Of a stretch of 64,000 nucleotides of DNA, positions 8,618 to 16,549 are shown in pieces. Source of the DNA: Oscillatoriales cyanobacterium M59_W2019_021 (GTDB lineage: Bacteria; Cyanobacteriota; Cyanobacteriia; Cyanobacteriales; Geitlerinemataceae); NCBI GenBank assembly GCA_015295945.1, contig DVED01000071.1, positions 1 through 64,000 on the forward strand, written 5' to 3'. The position numbers and the translations under genes are program-made. Position 1 is the stretch's first letter; every line of letters begins with the position of its first letter. The notes under the pieces are model-generated. The model saw only the letters and a program-made list of their open reading frames with translations. It was not told where the DNA came from and did no database searches.

Positions 8618-8955
8618 TTTCGCACTGACGAAGAACTGCCCAGTTTGAGACCGACCTGCTGATTCGATCGCCCCCTGGCTTGCCCAAATCTTTCTCAATG
8701 GCTCCAAAGGTGACGGGAACGATCGCCCGGTGAGTTCTGTGGGACGATCGCCCACTCGCCCAACTTTTGCCAAAATCCCGGTCTGGACTTAAACTAAATA
8801 CTTAATCTGAAACTCAGAGTGCATCGATTCGATCTTAAAAACTTAGGAATTGCGCAACCCTCCATTCCCGTCACCGAGTTGCCCGTTCCCATAATCCTGC
8901 TGACTCGACGACCCCTCAACTCCATTACTCTGTAGCCCGAGAACTCGCCAACGCC

Positions 8956-10155
8956 ATGCCACTACCCGCCCCGATCCGTTCTTTCAAAGCACGACTGCGC
9001 CCTCTCAGCCAGCCGGATACCTGGACCTCCGTCTTGGGACTCCTATTATTAATGCCTCTAGGATGGCAAATTATCGACCATCTCCAACAACCCCCGCCGG
9101 AAGCCAAAACGCCTCCGCCCAAACCCGATGCCGATGCGACGGCACAGCTCGAACCCAATGCGGCGACGAGTGACAATGCTACAGCAGCCGAACTCGATAA
9201 CTCGGATGTCTTAAATCAGTTGCTCGATAAAGCTGACAAAATCGAGTCTCCTTTGGCGGCCATTTCCGGCTCCACTCCTCAAACAACAAGGGTTGACGTT
9301 GCTTCCACGGGAGCGGCGGGTTCGCAACTCGACACGGATGCGATTCTCGAAAAATTTGCTGCGGGTGGCTCTCCCACCGCTTCCCCCGTCGTTCCTGCCA
9401 ACTCCGAACCCCCAATCCGGATCTATCCGACGGGATCGATCGCCCAAACCATTTTGCAACGCAATCCCATTTCTGCCAATCCGTCGAATTCTGGGGCGCC
9501 GCTCCCCAGTGCTCTGCAAGCTGCCCTAGAAAAGTCGGCAGAACGGGAAGCGGCTCAAAGCGATCCCCTACCGCAAGCCCCGCAGAACGATCTCGCCTTG
9601 GTCGCCCCTCCTCCTCTCCCGGAACCCTCAACCTCGGCACTCTCCGTTCCTCAACCGATTCCCCTAGCACCACCCCTGACTCCGGCTGACTCCAATCTTC
9701 CGGCTGGGGTGTCCGTGCCGACTTCGGAGTTTCCGACGTCCGATTTTTCAACGCCGGAACCCTCAACCCCGGACTCTCCCACCTCGTATTTACCGTTCCC
9801 GACATCGCCGCTACCCACTTATTCTGGGGAAGAACGCGCCGTTCCTCGCGAGTCTGGCAACCTGCCACCTGGTTTCAACTCAGTCCCGACTTCTACCCAG
9901 CAGACGAAACTTTACCCCTATATTCCCGAACGGGTTTATTCTTCTCCGCTACCCGCGTTGCCTCCCGCTCCCATGGAAGCGAACTCGAATAATAGCGGAT
10001 TTCGCCCGCTTCCCAATCCGACTCTGACGCCTCAATCTCAAAATCCAGCGGCAATTCCGCAGGCGGGAGGCAATCCGAGCGATCTAGAGGCAACGCCGTT
10101 TTCTGTAGAACGATCGACAGGGGGTGGCGAAATTAATACGTTTGCCAATCCCTAG
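8956..10155 (+). CDS. Proline-rich single-pass membrane protein, unknown function
   Basis: A 399-residue protein not recognised beyond its architecture. A short basic N terminus leads into one hydrophobic segment, VLGLLLLMPLGWQII (about 26-40). The rest is a long Pro/Ser/Thr-rich, low-complexity region with many PxxP-like runs, ending in FSVERSTGGGEINTFANP. The topology suggests an inner-membrane anchor with a disordered tail, perhaps in the periplasm. The ATG at 8956 fits this topology. A terminator-like hairpin follows at 10258. The region 8618-8955 upstream is gene-free and should hold its promoter. Composition is skewed, but the third-position pattern looks like real coding sequence. Confidence 0.65.
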   Translation: MPLPAPIRSFKARLRPLSQPDTWTSVLGLLLLMPLGWQIIDHLQQPPPEAKTPPPKPDADATAQLEPNAATSDNATAAELDNSDVLNQLLDKADKIESPLAAISGSTPQTTRVDVASTGAAGSQLDTDAILEKFAAGGSPTASPVVPANSEPPIRIYPTGSIAQTILQRNPISANPSNSGAPLPSALQAALEKSAEREAAQSDPLPQAPQNDLALVAPPPLPEPSTSALSVPQPIPLAPPLTPADSNLPAGVSVPTSEFPTSDFSTPEPSTPDSPTSYLPFPTSPLPTYSGEERAVPRESGNLPPGFNSVPTSTQQTKLYPYIPERVYSSPLPALPPAPMEANSNNSGFRPLPNPTLTPQSQNPAAIPQAGGNPSDLEATPFSVERSTGGGEINTFANP

Positions 10156-10169
10156 TTTCAGCTTGAGAT

Positions 10170-10207
10170 CGATCGCGGTTTCAAAAAAGGTAACTGAAAC
10201 GCGATCG
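10170..10207. other. Hairpin with HIP1-like arms
   Basis: CGATCGC and GTTTCA pair with TGAAAC and GCGATCG, with one bulged G, just after the 8956 stop codon. There is no T-run, so it is not a typical terminator. It may stabilise the 3' end or be part of a repeat. Confidence 0.4.
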
Positions 10208-10257
10208 AACGGATTCGATCGTATCCTGAAACCAGACGACCTCATGTATCCTATCCC

Positions 10258-10282
10258 AAGCAGCCGATGGTGCTGCTTTTTT
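10258..10282 (+). terminator. Intrinsic terminator
   Basis: AAGCAGC pairs with GCTGCTT across a 7-base loop, followed by a T-run. It suits termination of the 8956 gene and lies between convergent genes. Confidence 0.7.
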
Positions 10283-10304
10283 GTGTTTGGGCACTGTTTC
10301 CCCT

Positions 10305-11072
10305 TCAATCGATTAAAATTTCTTCATCGTTGATTTCTAAATCGTCCTGCCATTCGATATCGGGAATCGATTCAAACGCTTGGCGTAACGACTCTTCCCA
10401 CAATTTGCGAATTTGCGCGAGGTACGGACTGCCTAAGCGCAATTTCAGCCGATTCTGGATGGCAAAACTATCGGTTTTGTAGGCAATCAAATTAATGGGC
10501 GGTCCGACGGAAATGTTCGATTTCATGGTGGAGTCGATGGACAGTAACGCGCATTTTGCTACCGCTTCCAGAGGGGTATCGTAACTGAGGGTGCGATCGA
10601 GAATGGGTTTGCCGTACTTCGTTTCCCCAATTTGTAAAAATGGCGTTTCGGGCGTAGCTTGAATGAAATTGCCTTGAGGATAGATTAAATAAAGCTGGGG
10701 TGCTTCTCCTTGAATTTGTCCGCCTACTAATAAATTACACTGAAAATCAATGCGATCGCGCTCCAGCCAAGGACGTTCTCGATCTTGAATTTCCCGAACT
10801 TTATCCCCTAAGTAACGCGCGATGTCGTAAAAAGTGGGCGAGTTATACAGATTGGTGACATTGCCATCTTGTAAATCTCGCTTGACTTCAGCAATGATGG
10901 CTTGAGTTATCGATAAATTTCCACTGGTACAAATTAAAATCGCTCGCTTGTCCGGCAAGCAAAATTCAAACAGTTTGCGATAGGTGGAAATGTAGTCGAC
11001 TCCAGCATTTGTGCGCGAGTCCGCAGCCAGAACGATCCCGCACTGATTGACAATTCCCAGGCAATAGGTCAT
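10305..11072 (-). CDS. Anbu, proteasome-type peptidase
   Basis: A bacterial ancestral beta-subunit of the N-terminal nucleophile family. The 255-residue protein begins MTYCLGIVNQCGIVLAADSRTNAGVDYISTYRK, with the catalytic Thr directly after Met and the AADSRTNAG motif of Anbu. It has no prosequence to remove beyond Met, as is usual for Anbu, which forms large self-assembled rings. In many bacteria Anbu sits with an alpha-E protein, an ATP-grasp enzyme and a transglutaminase-like protein. None of these is nearby, so here it is an orphan. The ATG at 11072 is followed upstream by STRR sequence (about 11083-11145), which must contain or abut its promoter. Substrates are unknown. Cytoplasmic. Confidence 0.9.
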   Translation of the reverse strand: MTYCLGIVNQCGIVLAADSRTNAGVDYISTYRKLFEFCLPDKRAILICTSGNLSITQAIIAEVKRDLQDGNVTNLYNSPTFYDIARYLGDKVREIQDRERPWLERDRIDFQCNLLVGGQIQGEAPQLYLIYPQGNFIQATPETPFLQIGETKYGKPILDRTLSYDTPLEAVAKCALLSIDSTMKSNISVGPPINLIAYKTDSFAIQNRLKLRLGSPYLAQIRKLWEESLRQAFESIPDIEWQDDLEINDEEILID

Positions 11073-11222
11073 AAAAACTTAGGGTTTGGGGTTTGGGGTT
11101 TGGTCATTGGTGAGAAACAACTAACCACTAACCACTAACTATGAGGAGTAGTCGATTTCGGCACGAGCAGTGTACCATAGGGAGAACGATCGCCGATCCT
11201 CTGGTTAGTTTGAGTCGTTTCT

Positions 11223-12704
11223 ATGGAATTGTCTCCACCTCTCGCGCCTGGTTTTTTGTTGGACGATCGCTACGAAGTTCTGCGGTGTTTGGGTGGCGGT
11301 GGCTTCGGACGAACGTATTTAGCCAAAGACCGACATCGTTTCGACGAATTCTGCGTCCTCAAGGAATTTGCCCCCCAAGTTCGAGAAGAATCCGCCCTGC
11401 AAAAAGCGGCAGAACTCTTTCAACGAGAAGCGGGGGTTCTCTACCAACTCAAACACCCGCAAATTCCCGAGTTTCGGGCATTTTTGACCGTTACCGTCGG
11501 TGAGAAAAAGGCGCTGTTTTTAGTCGAACAGTATATCGATGGTGAAACGTACGCCCAATGGCTGCACCGAGGACGCCGTTTGAGCGAAGCCGAAGCCATC
11601 CCATTTCTGTCAGACTTGCTCCCCATTCTAGAATACTTGCACGATCGCGGCGTCATTCATCGCGATATTTCGCCGGATAACCTGATTTGCGATCGCGCCA
11701 CCGGAAAACCCATCCCCATCGATTTCGGCAGCGTCAAACAATGGGTGCAAAAAGCCACCCAACCGCCGGGGTCGCCGGCAACCCAAATCCACAAACCCGG
11801 TTACACGCCGCCGGAACAAATCCAAGGTCGCGCCATTCCCAGTAGCGACTTGTACGCACTCGGGGTCACGGTGCTGGTGTTATTGACCGGAAAATCGCCG
11901 TTGGATTTTTACGACGAAAACGAACAAACGTGGCATTGGCGGCAGTTCTTGCGGCTGCAACCGCCCTTAGAAGCGATAGTCGATCGCCTGTTAGCCATTC
12001 GTCCGATCGATCGGTACGCTTCGGCGAGGGAAGTGCTGGATGACTTAACTCCCCTCGCCCATGCCGCCACGCCCGCGGTTCCCGTGACAGTACCGCATCC
12101 CCTGCCAACTCCTGCCGTACCCGTTCCTTCCCCCACATCTACTGTCAAAACCGTCGTCGTTTCCCCCGCCGCACCGCCTTCCGTGACTCCACCCGTTGCC
12201 ACCGTTCAACCATCGCCGTCCCCTCCGCTTCTCCAAAGTGCTGTCTTGCCTTTTCTGCAACGGATGGGGCGATCGTTTGCTGCCTTGGTGGTGTTGCCGT
12301 TTCGCCTCTTGCATCGCGTCTGGAAAACGATGACATTCGGCATCCGGGTTGCCAATTGGGTGACGGTGTGGACGTGGCGGTTGGCTATTGTGGCGGTGGG
12401 GGTGGCAATTGCGGCAATCCTTTGGAAACCCGATTTATTAAGCGCTCTCAAACCCATTCCCCGCCAACCCGAGACGGCGGAAACCGCGACGGTGGAAGAT
12501 TGCTATACGGCGATCGAGCGATATGCCACTTCGGGATTTCCGGTTGCTTCGCTGTATGCCGAAGTTGATCGTCTCTTGTACGATCGCTTTCCCGAACTTC
12601 AAGGGCGATCGTTAACCGACAAACCCGACGACGCACCGTTTCGCGAAGCGTGGTGCGACATTGCTCAACAAGTTTTGGAGGCTGAAATCGGGCGATCGCC
12701 ATGA
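11223..12704 (+). CDS. Hanks-type Ser/Thr protein kinase with transmembrane segment
   Basis: A 493-residue kinase. The glycine loop reads LGGGGFGRTYLA (about 23-34), the ATP-binding lysine is in CVLKEF (about 48), the catalytic loop is HRDISPDN (about 145-152) and the metal-binding motif is DFGSVKQW. A Pro/Val-rich linker of about 80 residues follows the kinase domain. A hydrophobic helix, VTVWTWRLAIVAVGVAIAAILW (about 377-398), then leads to a C-terminal domain of about 90 residues that is probably extracytoplasmic, as in other cyanobacterial PknA/PknB-like proteins. The variant HRDISPDN (not HRDIKPDN) occurs in this cyanobacterial subgroup. It converges with the gene at 12763, only 58 bases away. 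Confidence 0.92.
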   Translation: MELSPPLAPGFLLDDRYEVLRCLGGGGFGRTYLAKDRHRFDEFCVLKEFAPQVREESALQKAAELFQREAGVLYQLKHPQIPEFRAFLTVTVGEKKALFLVEQYIDGETYAQWLHRGRRLSEAEAIPFLSDLLPILEYLHDRGVIHRDISPDNLICDRATGKPIPIDFGSVKQWVQKATQPPGSPATQIHKPGYTPPEQIQGRAIPSSDLYALGVTVLVLLTGKSPLDFYDENEQTWHWRQFLRLQPPLEAIVDRLLAIRPIDRYASAREVLDDLTPLAHAATPAVPVTVPHPLPTPAVPVPSPTSTVKTVVVSPAAPPSVTPPVATVQPSPSPPLLQSAVLPFLQRMGRSFAALVVLPFRLLHRVWKTMTFGIRVANWVTVWTWRLAIVAVGVAIAAILWKPDLLSALKPIPRQPETAETATVEDCYTAIERYATSGFPVASLYAEVDRLLYDRFPELQGRSLTDKPDDAPFREAWCDIAQQVLEAEIGRSP

Positions 12705-12762
12705 TTCTCAAAGCCGAATGACAAATCGTGCGATTTCGTGACAGTTGGGTCGGATGGCGAGA

Positions 12763-13614
12763 TTAGTCTGCTGAGTGCAAGTTGCGACTTTGCTCCGCTC
12801 GGAATTGCGTTTCTTGGGAGTTCTGGGCGTACTGTTGCGCTCGATTTCGGGCGGTTTGATACCGAGAATCGTCTGGGGGAAGGGTTGCCATCAACTCCGA
12901 TGCTTTTTGCCATTTGGCGGCAATTTCCAGCCATTGCGCCGTGGTTTGGGCGGTTTGACCTTCCCGAGAGGCTTGTTCGGCTAAGGCAACGGCGGCGGCA
13001 AACGGATCGGTAACGTTCGGCGTCGGCGTGGCGACAACGGGAATCTCGGTCGGGACTGGGGTTTCGGGTATGGGGGCAAACCACTGGCGATAGGCAAATC
13101 CTCCGAGAAAAAGGAGGGCTAAACTGATGCCAATTCCTCCGAGAATGCCTTGTTTAAAATAACTGTGCCGCAGGGGAGTCGGGGCTAGAGTTGTCGTGAA
13201 GATTTCCCGAGACCGCCGATCGTTCCGGGATTGCCAAGTGCTGCGAAGTTGCCGGAGGAGGTTGGGTTGGGCGATCGCGATTTTTTGCGACCACAGAAGT
13301 TGCTTGTCGGGATCGCGGCGAATTTCCTCCAACCACAGGAGTTGCTGTTCGCGGACTAGCCGACTGTTGATGTTGACGCGGCGAATGTTCCGAGGCGCGA
13401 TCGCTTCTAGGATCTCGCGAATCCGCTGCACCAGCGTCGATTGCTCGAGTTGTTCCGCTTGGTTGGCTTCGCACAAAAGCTGCAACATTCCATCTTCAAA
13501 CACGGCGCGAATTCTCACGCCGGAATCGGCTAATCGCTCGTTAAGCACTTGAACGAGCGCGACAATGCTGCCTTGCTGGGCTTGGTGCGCGATGGTATCG
13601 ACGGGATTGACCAT
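12763..13614 (-). CDS. Cyanobacterial membrane protein of unknown function
   Basis: A 283-residue protein from the ATG at 13614 (MVNPVDTIA); the extra ten residues of the longer ORF look like leader sequence. The first 90 residues form a compact domain (VALVQVLNERLADSGVRIRAVFEDGMLQLLCEA..., then RIREILEAIAPRNIRRVNINSRLV) that looks globular and cytoplasmic. A basic linker follows, then one transmembrane helix, GILGGIGISLALLFLGGFAYRQW. The C-terminal part is Pro/Thr-rich, with an alpha-helical AVALAEQASREGQTAQTTAQWLEIAAKWQKASELMATLP region resembling a TPR-like or coiled repeat. I do not recognise a named family. Transcribed away from 13800. Confidence 0.7.
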   Translation of the reverse strand: MVNPVDTIAHQAQQGSIVALVQVLNERLADSGVRIRAVFEDGMLQLLCEANQAEQLEQSTLVQRIREILEAIAPRNIRRVNINSRLVREQQLLWLEEIRRDPDKQLLWSQKIAIAQPNLLRQLRSTWQSRNDRRSREIFTTTLAPTPLRHSYFKQGILGGIGISLALLFLGGFAYRQWFAPIPETPVPTEIPVVATPTPNVTDPFAAAVALAEQASREGQTAQTTAQWLEIAAKWQKASELMATLPPDDSRYQTARNRAQQYAQNSQETQFRAEQSRNLHSAD

Positions 13615-14076
13615 ATGTAATAGGAAAAAATTGATCGCCTGCATCCGCAGACCGCGTAAATTCGATCTCAGTTAACCATAGATTAATGTAAAGTATCTTA
13701 GTCGTCCTTGACGATTGTTTCCCAGAAATTTCCCAACTTTCAACCCCAAATCTCCATTTCTGTCCGATAATTAAAACCTATTTATATAGGTATATCCGTT
13801 TAAAATCTAAATATCTGCGATCGAATGTTAACGGTTTTGGGAAACATTTCTCCTACGGGTTTACAGGGTTGGCGGGGCGTGGTACGATTTTGTCAAGTTA
13901 TCGATCGTGTTTGGGTGGTTTGGTATAACTACTCGATGTCGATCGTTCCCTCAAAGTCTTACCCCACCGTTAAATTCCGCTCTACACTGGATATTCGCCA
14001 TCGCCTTCGAGACATCCATTTTTTTTACCGTTTTTAGGGTCGGGTTGACAAAAATAGAAAAATGTGCAGGTACGAC
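13615..14076. other. Gene-free AT-rich region
   Basis: Nothing convincing is encoded here. It should contain the promoter of the 12763 gene. A short dyad ACCTAT/ATAGGT with a 4-base spacer lies at 13776-13791. The 70-residue ORF at 13825 lacks any recognisable feature. Confidence 0.35.
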
Positions 14077-14508
14077 TCAACCCAATTGGAATTGACTGCC
14101 GTTATTGAGGTCTAACCCCACCACTCCAGTCACGATGCCGCCGAGGCGAATTGGGGTATTGCCGTTGACTTTCCGCAGTTGGTAGTCGGTGGCAGAGCCT
14201 TGCAGTTGGAGGCGATCAGTATTGCTACTGGGTAGAAAGCGCCATGTTCGTCTCCTAGTCGTAGCTTGGCGGAAATCAGCCGACTTTTTCAAATTCGCGA
14301 AAGGCTTACTGGCTCGGCATTTTGCATTTTGAATTCCGCGTAGCTTTACTAAAAATCTGCTGCGATCGGCGATTGACCCCTCAAAACCCGCCCCCCAATG
14401 TACCGCATCCCAACCAGAAGCACTATACACGGCGATCGCAACCCAAATCTGCCGTACGACCGATCTCCGAGTTGCCTCGAATGCGCCAAAATAAAAGCAG
14501 ATAGCCAA
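14077..14508 (-). pseudogene. Decayed sequence: possible transposase fragment plus another gene end
   Basis: The 143-residue ORF seems to be a patchwork. Near its start, FGAFEATRRSVVRQIWVAIAVY resembles the FFGTSENAVKTQIWIAISVY segment near the C terminus of IS4-type transposases, but with extra residues and no continuation. The last 50 residues (SSNTDRLQLQGSATDYQLRKVNGNTPIRLGGIVTGVVGLDLNNG) look like a genuine protein C terminus unrelated to it. The start codon and middle region look non-coding. I read it as remnants rather than an intact gene; the transposase identification is weak. Confidence 0.3.
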
Positions 14509-14540
14509 TTAAATTTTGGATTCACTGGGAATAACACCAT

Positions 14541-15269
14541 ATGAGTAATACCAGTAATTTTCGTCAAGCCATTCGGCAGGCGAACAGCCAGCCGTTAGTC
14601 GGCTCCAACGTCATCGCCAACGCCTTACCGTTTGTCGGCGGCGGATTGGTGCTGACGGCGATGGGAACTTACGGCGGTTTGCACGTTCTGCAAAACAACC
14701 CGGCAATCTTCATGCCTACCTTCTGGGTTGCCTTAATTGCCGAACTCGTTTTATTTTTCATCGCCCGTGGCGTCGCTGAAAAGGGCAACAACAGCACGGC
14801 ACTGCCCTTACTGGCAACTTACAGCCTACTTTCCGGTTACACTCTCACCGGGTTGGTTGCCCTCGCCCTTTCCACCCCCGGAGTCGGTATTACTGGAATT
14901 GGGGTGGCTGCCCTCGGTTGCGGCATTACCTTCGTTGCCGCCCGTCAAATCGGGTCTAACCTCTCCGACGCCGATGGCATGGCACTGACGAAGACGGTAC
15001 AGTTAGGGGTCATCGCTCTGCTGGTCGTTCTCGTCCTGCAATTTCTGTTTGCCATGTTTGGCGTCTTTACGCCAACTTGGTTGGAAATCGGCATTTCTGG
15101 CATCGGTGTATTCCTGTTTGCCGGGGTAGCGGTCGTGGATTTCTACATCCTGCCTCGCACGTATCGGGACGACCAATATCTGCCCGCCGCCCTGTCGATG
15201 TATTTGACCTACATCAACTTGTTCGTGTTCATCCTGCGATTGTTAATTGCCTTCAACAGTCGCGATTAA
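14541..15269 (+). CDS. BAX inhibitor-1 (BI-1/YccA-like) family membrane protein
   Basis: A 242-residue integral membrane protein with about seven hydrophobic segments from LPFVGGGLVLTAMGTYGG to LTYINLFVFILRLLIAF. The C-terminal ALSMYLTYINLFVFILRLL matches the family signature around the last helices, and YILPRTYRDDQYLPAAL sits in the expected loop. The acidic residues in DADGMALTK and VVDFY are candidates for the pH-sensing and calcium-leak Asp pair known in BsYetJ. In bacteria the family leaks calcium or interacts with membrane proteases such as FtsH. The ATG at 14541 starts a short polar N terminus. A strong terminator follows at 15300, so the gene is probably monocistronic. Confidence 0.85.
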   Translation: MSNTSNFRQAIRQANSQPLVGSNVIANALPFVGGGLVLTAMGTYGGLHVLQNNPAIFMPTFWVALIAELVLFFIARGVAEKGNNSTALPLLATYSLLSGYTLTGLVALALSTPGVGITGIGVAALGCGITFVAARQIGSNLSDADGMALTKTVQLGVIALLVVLVLQFLFAMFGVFTPTWLEIGISGIGVFLFAGVAVVDFYILPRTYRDDQYLPAALSMYLTYINLFVFILRLLIAFNSRD

Positions 15270-15299
15270 ATTCGGAACCTTAACACACCAATCGAGAAG

Positions 15300-15328
15300 C
15301 CCGGTTTTGCTACAAAGCCGGGTTTTTT
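15300..15328 (+). terminator. Intrinsic terminator after the BI-1 gene
   Basis: CCCGGTTTT pairs with AAAGCCGGG (one G-T pair) around a 5-base loop, followed by six T. It is an excellent rho-independent terminator shape 31 bases after the stop codon. Confidence 0.88.
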
Positions 15329-15492
15329 ATTCATACGTTAGGCTTGAAAATGGTGAGATCGATATTGCAATCGATTCTAATCGAGAAGAGCGAGAGTTAT
15401 GATAGCAGAATTCTGTCAATTGCCAAGCCTAAAATTAATAGATAGAAATAGATTGCCAAACTGTTATGCCATAGCAATGGCAGTCAATTCCA

Positions 15493-15756
15493 ATGTCAGA
15501 ATATGATGCCATGAGACAGGAAGCGAGGGCAATGTCTTGTCGAGAAAGACTGGAGTTAGATCGCAGTTTAGAAATGGGTTGGAAACTGTTTCCATGGGAG
15601 TGCAGGGCGCAATTTCGGATTGTTAGCGGTGTAGAAATTTTGTGTCTAACTTCTAGTCAAATGGAAAGTTTGTTTGCCAAGCATTCATACTTACAGGAAC
15701 ATTATCCTCAAATTGAGGCGATCGAAGACGATCCGATACCACAATTACTATGGTGA
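15493..15756 (+). CDS. Small hypothetical protein
   Basis: An 87-residue protein of unknown function. It has a charged N-terminal helix (MRQEARAMSCRERLELDRSLEMGWKLFPW), a central hydrophobic strand (FRIVSGVEILCLTSSQMESLF) and an acidic C terminus (QIEAIEDDPIPQLLW). The ATG at 15493 is preceded by a small hairpin TGCCAT/ATGGCA (15467-15482). It lies tail to tail with Uma2 at 15779 with only 22 bases between. Coding character is fair, but no family was recognised. Confidence 0.55.
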   Translation: MSEYDAMRQEARAMSCRERLELDRSLEMGWKLFPWECRAQFRIVSGVEILCLTSSQMESLFAKHSYLQEHYPQIEAIEDDPIPQLLW

Positions 15757-15778
15757 ATTCATATCTATTCTCTAAACT

Positions 15779-16342
15779 TTAAATTGCTACATTCTGATAA
15801 ACGGCAACTAGTCTCACAGTTAAACCGAGACTTGAAAGCTCGATCGTGCTATCCGGTCGATCGAACTCTCGCAAAAACCAACCTCCTTCGGATTTACAAT
15901 AGTAAAGAATCTTCTTTTGATATTGGTCTACCATCAAATAGTCTTGCAATTCGGGAATCGATCGATAAAACGAAAATTTATCGCCTTGGTCGTAGTTGCG
16001 AGTAGACTCCGAAAGCACTTCAATAATCAGACAAGGATTGGTCAGTGCTTTTCCTCCTCGCTCTAAAGCCATCCATTGGGGTAGATTGGCAAGCATCAAA
16101 TCTGGATAGACATATCGCTTATACTGAGGAATCCACAGCTTAATATCCGAAGCATATAGCTTGACGCCTTCTGGCAGTTGAGGTTTTAACTCCAAAATTA
16201 GATTGATTGAAATTTCATTATGTTCGGGGGACTCTCCTGCCATTGGTATAATTTCTCCATCGTGGTATTCGCTTCTGAATTCAGCGGTTTCTTCCAATTC
16301 CAGGTATTCTTCCACGCTGTAAAGTTTGGAAATTCCTAACAT
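15779..16342 (-). CDS. Uma2 family endonuclease-like protein (DUF820)
   Basis: A full-length Uma2 protein of about 187 residues from the ATG at 16342. It has the PD-(D/E)XK-like fold signature: YLELEETAEFRSEYHDGEIIPMAGESPEHN (about 12-41), then LKLYASDIKLWIP, YVYPDLMLA and PCLIIEVLSEST. The acidic residues in YPDLM and the E in IEVLS fit the nuclease-like site. Uma2 genes are present in many copies in filamentous cyanobacteria and their role is unproven. This is one of two intact copies in the window; two more are broken. The upstream in-frame extension to 16381 is unlikely. Confidence 0.9.
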   Translation of the reverse strand: MLGISKLYSVEEYLELEETAEFRSEYHDGEIIPMAGESPEHNEISINLILELKPQLPEGVKLYASDIKLWIPQYKRYVYPDLMLANLPQWMALERGGKALTNPCLIIEVLSESTRNYDQGDKFSFYRSIPELQDYLMVDQYQKKILYYCKSEGGWFLREFDRPDSTIELSSLGLTVRLVAVYQNVAI

Positions 16343-16549
16343 TGTCTTTTCTCGTGAGTGACGATCAGTAACATCTAGCATCGATCGCGCCGACGATCAA
16401 CTAATTCTACAAGCCAAACTTAGACAATTGTAACAACCCGAAAGAGTTTGTACCGAATTCGTTTAAAATTTGTATGGATTTGCCCATCCAGATCTATTGC
16501 TAACATTTGAAAGGCGATCGCCGCTGTCGGAAAAATCGGAAGAAGATTT

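Noticed and set aside
9179-9868. 229-residue - strand ORF
   Set aside because: Antisense to the Pro-rich membrane protein at 8956-10155; the skewed composition keeps both strands open.
13825-14037. 70-residue + strand ORF
   Set aside because: No recognisable domain or ribosome binding site, and the region is otherwise gene-free.
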